Assembly: GCA_033032865.1 (NCBI GenBank) | Contig: JAWHQI010000264.1 | Location: forward strand, 558,001 to 622,000 | Source: Dactylorhiza incarnata | Lineage: Eukaryota; Streptophyta; Magnoliopsida; Asparagales; Orchidaceae | DNA: 64,000 bases | Direction: 5' to 3' | Part shown: piece by piece, positions 33,301 through 43,233 of the stretch | Numbering within the stretch: the stretch's first letter is position 1 | How the letters are laid out: each line of letters begins with the position of its first letter | Program-made: the position numbers and the translations under genes | Notes under the pieces: generated by a model | What the model saw: the letters and a program-made list of their open reading frames with translations, nothing else | Database searches by the model: none | Told to the model about the DNA's origin: nothing

Positions 33301-33775
33301 TTTCTGCTTAGCTCTGTGACTAACGGTTATTTCTTATAACCAATCACAGGAGACGGGACAGCGTGAAGCCCCCACATCACAGGTTGATCTCGAAGCCTTG
33401 GAGATGATCCGTACGACTTTCCCAGCCCCGCCCCCTGTCTTCCGAGACGTGAGTCCTAGAGTATAGGACCGGCTTAGGCCCTTTTGTTTAGTCGATGTAG
33501 CCTTCAAGGCACTTTTGTAAACGTTAGGCTTCGGCCCCGTTAAGTATGTAAATATAAGCAGTGTGTTTTGGTTTCCCTTTTTTTTTGGTTGATTGCTTCC
33601 GCTATGCGTTCTGATGTGAAGTTGTGATTCTTGTGCCTGACAAAGAGACCGCTCAGTGCTTAAGCGGGTGGGACGTCGCCACCCGGAAAGCGCTGGGTGG
33701 TCTTCTTTGGGCAGTAAGATTCCCCCCTCCCTGAACCTGGTTCAGGATTGGGGAGGGGGGGGGGGGGGTCTTACA
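28851..33775 (+). repeat. 3' LTR of the gypsy element (4,925 bp)
   Basis: It repeats all parts of the 5' LTR in order: 157 bp array (28919-29854), poly-C (30003-30018), TATA box (30226-30232), longer (CT)n (about 30272-30330), GC-rich block, 50 bp array (about 32011-32240), 37 bp array (about 32231-32490) and a final poly-G run (33752-33768). Homopolymer and CT lengths differ from the 5' LTR. Confidence 0.95.
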
Positions 33776-34386
33776 GTAGGAGTGCCAGCTCACAAGAAAC
33801 ACACGAGGGAGAGGATCAATCAACCCCTTCCAAGGTTCCCATGGGGGTCTATTTATAGGATTCCTGAAAATGGGATGCGGATAACCACTTGAAAATACTA
33901 TTCACACCCACCTAACAGTCCACTAGGGAGAGGGAGGTCGAGATGGGTCTTCCCCCAAAACTAGAGAGAGGGGGTGAGTGGGGGTACTCTCCCCACTTGC
34001 CCGCAAGGGGAGCCGCAAAGGGGGCGAGTGGGGGGGGGGGGGGGGGGGGGGGGGGGCTTCCCCCACTCGCCCGCAAAGGGGGTGGGCGAGTGTGGGGGGG
34101 GGGGGGGGGGGGGGGGGGTTCCCCTCACTCGCCCAAAGGGGGCGGGCGAGTGTGTGTGTGGGGGGGGGGGGGGGGGGGCTCCCTGTGTGTCAGGGGGGCT
34201 CCCCTCACTCGCCCTAAGGGGGACGGGCGAGTGGGGGGACTTCCCCCACTTGCCCCGCCACTCCCTTCTTCCCCTCCCCGGGTCCTCCTTTGACTTTGAC
34301 TGGCTCTGGTCGCCTCTGAGCAGTCGCTCCACTTGTCTCGGTCATCTTTACTTCTAGTCTGGTCTCGACGAATTATGGGAAATACA
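33776..34386 (-). repeat. 5' LTR of the gag-only element, part 2, with three poly-G tracts
   Basis: This segment continues from the second GTAGG (33776-33780) and matches 13495-13999. It holds G runs at 34030-34056, 34094-34118 and 34160-34178 and ends at ..AATACA, followed by the CCTTT target duplication. A minus-strand TATA box lies at about 33848-33860. It overlaps the start of the tandem triplication at about 33925. Confidence 0.9.
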
Positions 34387-34391
34387 CCTTT

Positions 34392-34890
34392 AGTGTAACA
34401 TTCAAAAGTGTCAAATATAGTCTCATTCTTTTACTCCAATGACTTAACATATATAATGAAAATAATGGAAATTCATAAAATACAATGACTATTTGTGTAA
34501 TTATACAACATCCCTATACTAAAAAATAATAATGGAAATTCATAAAATCCAAAAACTTTTTAGTAGACTTCCTACACCTACTATGATAGGTAATCATTAT
34601 GCCTCCAAAAACTAATTTCGAAATATAATTGCTCACTTTAAAATGATTTTTTTGTTAAAATATAAATGTTTTTGAAAAAAATAATTATAAAATAATAATG
34701 TATATTTTTACGGTGATTTTGAAAACTCATATGTATAAGTTGCGGGGGAATTCCGCCATCATCGGTCAGGTACTGTCATATGTAGGCACAATCCGCTTGA
34801 ATGTGGGTGCAACCCGCTTAGAGTCAGCGAGCACGGGCGAAGCCCGTGCGGAGCTGCTCACGTGTGTGTGTGTGTGTGTGTGTACACACA
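34392..34890 (+). repeat. Left inverted arm, unit 1
   Basis: This AT-rich 330 bp is followed by a GC-rich end with the perfect palindrome GCACGGGCGAAGCCCGTGC and a (GT)n(AC)n run. It is an inverted, diverged match to 37330-37992. Equivalents are 40162-40665 (unit 2) and 45869-46272 (unit 3, deleted). Confidence 0.85.
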
Positions 34891-35435
34891 CACGAGTGAC
34901 AGACACAGGACTCTGCCCCTACTGTCAAGCGCGACAGTACTGGCTGGCGACTCTATGGTTTGAACGTATACGCACTTCACCGGCCATTTGGGGCCTTGCC
35001 TTGGGACTTCGCACTGCCGCCGATTGAAGATTAGCCCTTCTCCCCGCAGTAAGGTCCCGACGTCGTAAGAGTCTGACACTCGTACGGTCGTCAACGGTTT
35101 GAACGTACACGTTCTTCACCGACCATCCTGGGGTCTCCCCCCCCCCCCAACCAACGTTTCAACGATAACCAAAACAATGTGTTCACAGAACGCAAAAGCG
35201 CCACTACAACGTTGTATGTAGCAAGAAGTGTTTAGTATAACAAGAAATGAAAGCAACCTCACGCTCACCCTCCAGCAACGATGCCGGCCCAAGACATCAC
35301 AAAGATGACAATGATTGGATTTGCCGGAGAAAAATCAAAACATACGCACTCCTCTACGCAATAATTCGGACTCCGAAGGTTTGGGGGGCTTATGATATGC
35401 ACCCATATATTTATAAGCACTCCTGTGGTGCGTGT
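34891..35435. other. Spacer with short poly-C, unit 1
   Basis: It begins with a CGAGTGACAGACACAGG motif and has a partly inverted partner GTCTGACACTCGTAC at about 35068-35082, suggesting a small foldback element. Two TTTGAACGTA..TTCACCG..CC phrases repeat. A C run at 35137-35148 follows. 35150-35435 is the left part of an LTR-like sequence interrupted by the solo LTR. Equivalents lie at about 40660-41253 and 46265-46811. No genes seen. Confidence 0.4.
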
Positions 35436-36126
35436 TGTTGAAACCAGCAACTGGTCTCTTGAGTTCGGACCCACTGGGGGTGTAGCCGATGCTTATTTCT
35501 CCCTCACTAGACTCTCTTGACGGTGGATGCTGGAAACGGAATAGACCCAAGGCTGAAGCGAGGAGGTCCCGCCACACACCCGGAAGATCTTAGAGAGCTT
35601 CCCCTCCCAAACCAAAGCTCAACCGGGCACCTTGGAGGGCACTGGCTGCCAACCAAAACTAGCCTGGAGGAGAGGATTCTCTAAAATCGGATCTCCTCCA
35701 AGGTGCCCTTAAGGGTCTATTTATAGTTTTCCTAGGCTGGTCTGCAAATAACATGAATCCGCCTTTTAATTCTACTAACAGCACCCCAAATTGGTCTGCT
35801 AATAGCCTAACTCCGCTGTTCTGAAGGACTATTTGCAGCCCACCAGGGGTATTATGGTCATTTTCCCCTCACACCCATTTGGGCGAATGGTCCGTGAGGG
35901 CACCATTCGCTGGGCACCCGCCTGGCTGGGCGAATGCCCACGCTTCTGGGCGAGTGGTCCGTGAGGGCACCACTCGCCTAGCGCCTTCTCTTCTACAGCT
36001 TACCCCCACCAACCCGGGGGCATTTTTACCTTCCTTAGCCTGGGCGAGTGACCCGGCGAATGATCCGGACGACCCAGGTTTCGCCAGTTGGCTGGGGGGG
36101 CCCACTCGGCGAATACGGGTTGTACA
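35436..36126 (-). mobile_element. Solo LTR with target duplication CGTGT, unit 1
   Basis: The 691 bp block has TGTTGAAACC and GGTTGTACA edges (TG..CA on the minus strand) and is flanked by CGTGT at 35431-35435 and 36127-36131. It shares phrases with the gag-only element's LTR (GAGGAGGTCCCGCCACACAC, CTTCCCCTCCCAAACC, a minus-strand TATA box near 35716-35728) and so belongs to a related family. A single LTR with a target duplication indicates LTR-LTR recombination. Confidence 0.9.
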
Positions 36127-36131
36127 CGTGT

Positions 36132-37329
36132 AGAGAATGCTCCACTAAGAAGAGGCGGATTTAGTGAGGTCAAAATCAACCCATGATCATGAGAGTGGAG
36201 GAATCTGCCACGCACAGTTCACACCCCGTCAGCGCCAGGCGCAATCAAGACCGCACCCCACTTTGGTGGGGTGCAGCCAAACCGCACCCCACAAAAATGG
36301 GGGTGCGGCCTAACCGCACCCCACATAATAGGGGATGCGACCAAACCGCACCCAAGAGGGTACGGCTAAGCCGCACCCCCCGTGTCGGGGTGCGGCCAAG
36401 CCAACCCCAGCCTTGCGGAGAGGCAGCCGAAACCACACACCCTCGTCGGGTGCTGCCGAAGCCCAATTCACCCTTGGGGGCGCGACTTCTCATCTCCTCG
36501 TTCGTTGCGCGCTCAGAACGCTCCCGTGTTCGTCGCGCGCTCAGAACGCTTCCTCGTGCGCTCAGAACATTTCCACGTTCCCGACACGCACGCAATTAAC
36601 GTTTCCTAATTTCTCATATTACAGGTCTCGTTTGTCGATATTATCACCTTCAACGAAGCTGCCTGAACTACCCAACCTGCCCGAAGTGCGAGACAGTCAT
36701 TTACGAAAAATGGTGATCTGTGTACTCCAAACCGGCGAACGTGATTCACCCGTCATGTGGTTACGGTGGTTACGACGACAAAATTACCGGGGTACCCCCG
36801 GCTAAATCTATAAAAGGAGCTCAGAGCCTTCATTTCAAGACACCTTGTCTTCTGCATCCGAGAGAGCTCCGTTGAAGATTTCCTCTGAGTCCTCCTCCGG
36901 CGCTCGAAGATCTCCTTCGTGGACTTGGAGATTTCCTTCGCTCTGGAAGACCATCTTCCTAAGCGATTCGGGAATCCTTCGAATCCCGAAAGTCGACTCA
37001 GTGTTCTCAGAAGAAGTATTTAATTTTTCGAGAGGTGGTCTGTCACCCTCGGAGTTCTCTCTCTCTCTCTCTCCCTCTCCATCATTGTAACGAGCAGCGG
37101 CCTGTCACGCTCGAGTTCTCAATTTCTAATTGTAATCCCCCAGAAGATAGTGGAAGTTGTCCGGCACAGCTCCGACCACGTGGTTTTTCACCCTTTTCGG
37201 GTTTTTCACGTTAAAAGCCTTCGTGTCACTTACTAATTCACCCTTTGACTGTTTGCACGCTCGGTTCGCTTCAGAGCTAAGGTGGTTCAATTCGACGGAT
37301 CTACCAGAGCACCCGAGCGACCCACAACA
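36132..37329 (+). mobile_element. LTR-like block with TATA box and hairpin array, unit 1
   Basis: Plus-strand features are a hairpin array (36248-36410), a TATA box CTATAAAAGGAGC at about 36810, a CT-rich leader, and an end in GCGACCCACAACA. The end resembles 53930-54128, so this is a dispersed LTR family. The left part of the block (about 35150-35435) is separated by the solo LTR. I could not fix the left edge or a target duplication. Equivalents: 41950-43145 and 47507-48702. Short frames in it are not convincing genes. Confidence 0.6.
36248..36410. repeat. Hairpin minisatellite, about 5 units (unit 1)
   Basis: Successive units each form a stem from CCGCACCCC and GGGGTGCGG with a short variable loop, joined by CAAA or CTAA linkers. 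Equivalents: 42066-42228 and 47623-47785. A single unit of the same stem occurs at 55347-55377 in a carbonic anhydrase intron. Confidence 0.9.
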
Positions 37330-37378
37330 ATTATTTATATATATATATATATATGTATATATATAGAGAGAGAGAGAG

Positions 37379-37409
<31 letters not shown>

Positions 37410-37992
37410 CAGCTCCGCACGGGATTCGCCCGTGCTCGCTGACACTTAGCGGGCTGCGCCCGCATTCGAGCGGGCTGCGCCGCATTCGAGCGGGCTGTGC
37501 CCGCATTCGAGCGGGCTGTGCCCGCATTCGAGCGGGCTGTGTCTGCATTCGAGCGGGCTGCGCCTGCATACGACAGTACCCGATCGGCGATTGCGGGCTT
37601 TCCCCGCAACTTATACATATTAGTACTCAAAATGATTGTAAGAAAATATACATCAATATTTTATAATCATTTTTTTCAAAACATTTATATTTTAACAAAA
37701 AATCAGTTTAAACTTTAAAGTAAGTTTATTTCAAAATTAGTTTTTGGAGGCATAATAATTACCTAACCATAGTAGGTGTAGGAGGTCTACTAAAAAGTTT
37801 TTGGATTTTATGAATTTCCATCATTATTTTTATTATATGGATATTATGTAATTGCACAAATAACTATTATATTTTATGAATTTCCATTTTTCCATAATAT
37901 ATCTTAAGTCATTGGAGTAAAAAAATGATGATATATATTTGACACTTTTGAATGTTGCACCAAAGACAACTTCTTGTATATAGTAGTTAAAG
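37330..37992 (-). repeat. Right inverted arm, unit 1
   Basis: In plus order it reads (AT)n, (GA)n, (CA)n, a 21 bp hairpin array, GCGGGCTTTCCCCGC, then about 390 bp of AT-rich DNA ending in AACTTCTTGTATATAGTAG and TTAAAG, followed by a short TA run. It is the inverted counterpart of 34392-34890 and of 12597-13188. Equivalents: 43147-43836 and 48706-49370. Confidence 0.85.
37449..37574. repeat. 21 bp hairpin minisatellite, 6 units (unit 1)
   Basis: Units are GCGGGCTGTGCCCGC plus ATTCGA. Each is a GC-rich stem-loop, with slight variants (GCGCCCGC, GTGTCTGC). Unit 2 has 7 copies (43272-43418) and unit 3 has 6 (48826-48951), so the array changed after the triplication. Confidence 0.93.
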
Positions 37993-38392
37993 ATATATAT
38001 AGCATGTAAAATGCAAGAGAAATGAAAAACATGTAGCATCATGTACTTGTAATATTGTGAAAAATTCATGAAATATATTTGTTTCTTGTTATTAATCTAT
38101 GTAATGAAAATATCACTAATCATACTTACATTTATAGTCTTGTTAACCCAAGCTGATCGGGCAAGCACCGATGGTCGCTTGTACGTACGTATGTTGCTAA
38201 GGAAGAAAGTCATCGATGGTCACTTGCACGTATGTTGCTGAGCAACAATCTCTCACACTTGTGCAAACGTCGGGGATTGAAGGCTTACTTATTGCAAGGG
38301 CGCCGTCCCAGAAAATTTGCCAAGGCGGTAAGACATCTACATGGATATAACTAATAAAATAGCTGAAATTGCTTTTTCAAAGGGGCAACTTA
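37993..38392. other. Non-coding spacer, unit 1
   Basis: This is intergenic DNA with two partial copies of a GATGGTCRCTTGNACGTA phrase (38168-38240). No gene seen. Equivalents in units 2 and 3. Confidence 0.5.
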
Positions 38393-38586
38393 GGCTTTGT
38401 TTGGCGCGGCTTATTTTCTCTGGTGAGTTTGGACAAAAATTTCATTGTCATACCAAACATTTTATGCTCAAAACTAGTTTCTATTCTTGGTAACATTAGT
38501 AACATTTGTCTACCAAACATACATTCTATGACAATGACGTTTTTGTCCAAACTCACCGGATCAAATAAGCCGAGCCAAACGAAGCC
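38393..38586. mobile_element. Tourist-like MITE, TSD TTA, unit 1
   Basis: The 194 bp element has ends GGCTTTGTTTGGC and GCCAAACGAAGCC (imperfect inverted repeats that extend through GTGAGTTTGGACAAAAA). It is flanked by TTA at 38390-38392 and 38587-38589. TSD and end sequence fit PIF/Harbinger-type Tourist MITEs. Copies at 44237-44430 and 49771-49964. An allied sequence without it lies at 50982-51215. Confidence 0.92.
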
Positions 38587-38903
38587 TTAGCCTCATGTTC
38601 AGATCCGGCTTATGGGCCACCGTAAGGGCTCACGGGCTCACTAAAAAAATTCGAAGCTATCTGATTGACCCAAGTTTCTCGAAAACTTCAATTTATCGAG
38701 GAAAAATTGGTCAGAATGAAAAATTATGATCAAATAACTACGACAATGGGGCAATAAAGATGGGAGGGGATGAATTTTGGCCTTCTAAAATTCATGTAGA
38801 GTTGTTGGAGGGAAGAAGAAGAAGAATAAGGCGCTGTCGGTTGCCGGCGGCGCAGGGGCTGTTGTCGGCTTGCCGCCCACTTTGGCTATGATTGTATGGT
38901 TAA

Positions 38904-39122
38904 GGCTCTGTTTGAGAACCCGGCGGGACGCCGTTCCGGCGGAGCTGAACCGGAGGAAAACTGTTTGGAAAGCTTGCGCGAGCTCCCTTTGAGGACGGCC
39001 AGCGTGAAAGGGGGCTCACCCGGCGTTTTGCCGCTGGCCTGCGGAGCACCAGCCAACCGTTGCGGACGGCCGTTTTTTCTCTCCTCCCCGGCCTGCCACC
39101 GGAACGGGTTCTCAAACAAGCC
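38904..39122. mobile_element. Second Tourist-like MITE, TSD TAA, unit 1
   Basis: The 219 bp GC-rich element has ends GGCTCTGTTTGAGAACC and GGTTCTCAAACAAGCC, flanked by TAA at 38901-38903 and 39123-39125. Copies at 44748-44966 and 50282-50496. The last has lost about five bases near its right end. Confidence 0.88.
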
Positions 39123-39253
39123 TAAAGAGATAACTAGCTACAAGCCAGTTGATGATAACAATGATTAATATTTTTAAATAAAAAAAGTTAATCTTATATC
39201 TCCAACTGGAAGCAAGTAATGCAATAAAAAAAATGAAATAGCAGTAGGATAGC

Positions 39254-39678
39254 GCCTAACGCATGATGATTATAGGTGGGAATAACACACGGAAAAATTA
39301 AGTGAATTCAGGGCGGAATTGGATTTCGTCAAAACCCATGGATTTGGTTTAAACCTATTCCCAATTCTTGTGTCCCCGGTTAGGTTTTGCGAAACTCCAG
39401 TCCAGCACCCACGATAAGAGATATTACGGGGGTAACCTTCTTCGCAGAGAAACCTAGCCATAATATTCTCTCTCATCGGAGTGACAGGCCGCCCCCAGCG
39501 CTGTCCTCCGGTTAATCAACCAAATCATACGATCAAAATGATCTCCTGGTAATAAAAAGTGATTAATATGTTCGTTTTTTTTATTCCTCGGAAGTAACTT
39601 ATGATGACTATTGCTTGGAGATCAAAAATGATCTCTCATAATCTCAAGGGGATCAAAAATGAACTTTTCTGATCTCCT
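39254..39678. other. Tail segment present in units 1 and 2 only
   Basis: This non-coding segment ends with repeated GATCAAAAATGATCTC phrases, partly palindromic. Unit 2 copy at about 45098-45521. It is missing after unit 3, where the sequence switches to a different flank at GTAGGATA. Confidence 0.7.
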
Positions 39679-39848
39679 AGGGAGAGGGAGGTCGAGATGG
39701 GTCTTCCCCCAAAACTAGAGAGAGGGGGTGAGTGGGGGTACTCTCCCCACTTGCCCGCAAGGGGAGCCGCAAAGGGGGCGAGTGGGGGGGGGGGGGGGGG
39801 GGGGGGGGGGGCTTCCCCCACTCGCCCGCAAAGGGGATGGGCGAGTGT

Positions 39849-39879
<31 letters not shown>

Positions 39880-40904
39880 GGGGGGGGTTCCCCTCACTCG
39901 CCCAAAGGGGGCGGGCGAGTGTGTGTGTGTGTGGGGGGGTGGGGGGGGCTCCCTGTGTGTCAGGGGGGCTCCCCTCACTCGCCCTAAGGGGGACGGGCGA
40001 GTGGGGGGACTTCCCCCACTTGCCCCGCCACTCCCTTCTTCCCCTCCCCGGGTCCTCCTTTGACTTTGACTGGCTCTGGTCGCCTCTGAGCAGTCGCTCC
40101 ACTTGTCTCGGTCATCTTTACTTCTAGTCTGGTCTCGACGAATTATGGGAAATACACCTTTAGTGTAACATTCAAAAGTGTCAAATATAGTCTCATTCTT
40201 TTACTCCAATGACTTAACATATATAATGAAAATAATGGAAATTCATAAAATACAATGACTATTTGTGTAATTATACAACATCCCTATACTAAAAAATAAT
40301 AATGGAAATTCATAAAATCCAAAAACTTTTTAGTAGACTTCCTACACCTACTATGATAGGTAATCATTATGCCTCCAAAAACTAATTTCGAAATATAATT
40401 GCTCACTTTAAAATGATTTTTTTTGTTAAAATATAAATGTTTTTGAAAAAAATAATTATAAAATAATAATGTATATTTTTACGGTGATTTTGAAAACTCA
40501 TATGTATAAGTTGCGGGGGAATTCCGCCATCATCGGTCAGGTACTGTCATATGTAGGCACAATCCGCTTGAATGTGGGTGCAACCCGCTTAGAGTCAGCG
40601 AGCACGGGCGAAGCCCGTGCGGAGCTGCTCACGTGTGTGTGTGTGTGTGTGTACACACACACGAGTGACAGACACAGGACTCTGCCCCTACTGTCAAGCG
40701 CGACAGTACTGGCTGGCGACTCTATGGTTTGAACGTATACGCACTTCACCGGCCATTTGGGGCCTTGCCTTGGGACTTCGCACTGCCGCCGATTGAAGAT
40801 TAGCCCTTCTCCCCGCAGTAAGGTCCCGACGTCGTAAGAGTCTGACACTCGTACGGTCGTCAACGGTTTGAACGTACGCGTTCTTCACCGACCATCCTGG
40901 GGTC

Positions 40905-40968
<64 letters not shown>

Positions 40969-43193
40969 CCAACGTTTCAACGATAACCAAAACAATGTGT
41001 TCACAGAACGCAAAAGCGCCACTACAACGTTGTATGTAGCAAGAAGTGTTTAGTATAACAAGAAATGAAAGCAACCTCACGCTCACCCTCCAGCAACGAT
41101 GTCGGCCCAAGACATCACAAAGATGACAATGATTGGATTTGCCGGAGAAAAATCAAAACATACGCACTCCTCTACACAATAATTCGGACTCCGAAGGTTT
41201 GGGGGGCTTATGATATGCACCCATATATTTATAAGCACTCCTGTGGTGCGTGTTGTTGAAACCAGCAACTGGTCTCTTGAGTTCGGACCCACTGGGGGTG
41301 TAGCCGATGCTTATTTCTCCCTCACTAGACTCTCTTGACGGTGGATGCTGGAAACGGAATAGACCCAAGGCTGAAGCGAGGAGGTCCCGCCACACACCCG
41401 AAAGATCTTAGAGAGCTTCCCCTCCCAAACCAAAGCTCAACCGGGCACCTTGGAGGGCACTGGCTGCCAACCAAAACTAGCCTGGAGGAGAGGATTCTCT
41501 AAAATCGGATCTCCTCCAAGGTGCCCTTAAGGGTCTATTTATAGTTTTCCTAGGCTGGTCTGCAAATAACATGAATCCGCCTTTTAATTCTACTAACAGC
41601 ACCCCAAATTGGTCTGCTAATAGCCTAACTCCGCTGTTCTGAAGGACTATTTGCAGCCCACCAGGGGTATTATGGTCATTTTCCCCTCACACCCATTTGG
41701 GCGAATAGTCCGTGAGGGCACCATTCGCTGGGCACCCGCCTGGCTGGGCGAATGCCCACGCTTCTGGGCGAGTGGTCCGTGAGGGCACCACTCGCCTAGC
41801 GCCTTCTCTTCTACAGCTTACCCCCACCAACCAGGGGGCATTTTTACCTTCCTTAGCCTGGGCGAGTGACCCGACGAATGATCCGGACGACCCAGGTTTC
41901 GCCAGTTGGCTGGGGGGGCCCACTCGGCGAATACGGGTTGTACACGTGTAGAGAATGCTCCACTAAGAAGAGGCGGATTTAGTGAGGTCAAAATCAACCC
42001 ATGATCATGAGAGTGGAGGAATCTGCCACGCACAGTTCACACCCCGTCAGCGCCAGGCGCAATCAAGATCGCACCCCACTTTGGTGGGGTGCAGCCAAAC
42101 CGCACCCCACAAAAATGGGGGTGCGGCCTAACCGCACCCCACATAATAGGGGATGCGACCAAACCGCACCCAAGAGGGTACGGCTAAGCCGCACCCCCCG
42201 TGTCGGGGTGCGGCCAAGCCAACCCCAGCCTTGCGGAGAGGCAGCCGAAACCACACACCCTCGTCGGGTGCTGCCGAAGCCCAATTCACCCTTGGGGGCG
42301 CGACTTCTCATCTCCTCGTTCGTTGCGCGCTCAGAACGCTCCCGTGTTCGTCGCGCGCTCAGAACGCTTCCTCGTGCGCTCAGAACATTTCCACGTTCCC
42401 GACACGCGCGCAATTAACGTTTCCTAATTTCTCATATTACAGGTCTCGTTTGTCGATATTATCACCTTCAACGAAGCTGCCTGAACTACCCAACCTGCCC
42501 GAAGTGCGAGACAGTCATTTACGAAAAATGGTGATCTGTGTACTCCAAACCGGCGAACGTGATTCACCCGTCATGTGGTTACGGTGGTTACGACGACAAA
42601 ATTACCGGGGTACCCCCGGCTAAATCTATAAAAGGAGCTCAGAGCCTTCATTTCAAGACACCTTGTCTTCTGCATCCGAGAGAGCTCCGTTGAAGATTTC
42701 CTCTGAGTCCTCCTCCGGCGCTCGAAGATCTCCTTCGTGGACTTGGAGATTTCCTTCGCTCTGGAAGACCATCTTCCTAAGCGATTCGGGAATCCTTCGA
42801 ATCCCGAAAGTCGACTCAGTGTTCTCAGAAGAAGTATTTAATTTTTCGAGAGGTGGTCTGTCACCCTCGGAGTTCTCTCTCTCTCTCTCCCTCTCCATCA
42901 TTGTAACGAGCAGCGGCCTGTCGCGCTCGAGTTCTCAATTTCTAATTGTAATCCCCCAGAAGATAGTGGAAGTTGTCCGGCACAGCTCCGACCACGTGGT
43001 TTTTCACCCTTTTCGGGTTTTTCACGTTAAAAGCCTTCGTGTCACTTACTAATTCACACTTTGACTGTTTGCACGCTCGGTTCGCTTCAGAGCTAAGGTG
43101 GTTCAATTCGACGGATCTACCAGAGCACCCGAGCGACCCACAACAATTATTTATATATATATATATGTGTATATATATAGAGAGAGAGAGAGA

Positions 43194-43233
<40 letters not shown>

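Larger units (their letters stand above)
18942..33775 (+). mobile_element. Ty3/gypsy chromovirus (Tekay/Del-like) with 4.9 kb LTRs
   Basis: Two nearly identical LTRs (18942-23859 and 28851-33775) start TGTAACATCC and end CTTACA. A perfect GTAGG target duplication lies at 18937-18941 and 33776-33780. Between them are an iMet-like primer site (23861-23873), gag, a candidate intron, and pol in the order protease, RT, RNase H, integrase, C-terminal chromodomain-like segment. By eye I noted only two base substitutions between LTRs (the fourth C of the ATCCC/ATCCG start, and CCTAAC/CCTGAC near the end) besides homopolymer and microsatellite lengths, so insertion was recent. All catalytic motifs look intact. 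LTRs of this length are unusual for the lineage. Confidence 0.95.
13220..34386 (-). mobile_element. Gag-only non-autonomous LTR retrotransposon (TR-GAG-like), split by a gypsy element
   Basis: LTRs lie at 13220-13999 (3') and 18664-18941 plus 33781-34386 (5', split). Ends are TG..CA, and a perfect 5 bp target duplication CCTTT lies at 13215-13219 and 34387-34391. The internal part, minus strand, has a gag frame (17974-18609), three tandem arrays (14165-17510) and a purine run AAAAAAAGCGGGGA next to the 3' LTR (about 14000-14013). There is no protease, RT or integrase. This architecture fits the TR-GAG class of plant elements, which must borrow pol functions. The gag is of the Tat/Athila side of Ty3/gypsy, judging by motif style. 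Confidence 0.88.
13189..37992. mobile_element. Inverted-arm element with nested retrotransposons (composite span)
   Basis: The left arm starts CTTTAACTACTATATACAAG at 13189, is cut at 13219 by the gag-only LTR element, and resumes at 34392. The right arm ends with the reverse complement of the same 20-mer at 37992, followed by ATATATATA. The arms are divergent inverted repeats of about 500-660 bp, and both end inwardly in CA/GT microsatellites. This can be read either as one long-TIR element or as two copies of a microsatellite-seeking element (compare rice Micron) in opposite orientation. I see no transposase and no clean target duplication. Confidence 0.55.
33925..39678. repeat. Tandem triplication, unit 1
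   Basis: This unit begins at a TAGGGAGAGGGAGGTCGAGA phrase inside the gag-only element's 5' LTR and ends at ..TTTCTGATCTCC before the same phrase recurs at 39679. Offsets to units 2 and 3 are 5,754 and 5,843 bp. In order it holds the LTR end with poly-G runs, left arm, spacer with a poly-C run, solo LTR, a second LTR-like block, right arm, spacer, two MITEs and a 420 bp tail. Confidence 0.93.

Noticed and set aside
34892..35120. Possible tRNA or small RNA gene in the GC-balanced spacer
   Set aside because: No A-box/B-box pair or cloverleaf could be traced. The repeated TTTGAACGTA phrases fit a repeat better.
36183..36805. Overlapping frames with Arg/Pro-rich repeats in each tandem unit
   Set aside because: They overlap the hairpin minisatellite and LTR U3 and have no protein-like conservation signal. 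They recur only because the unit is triplicated.
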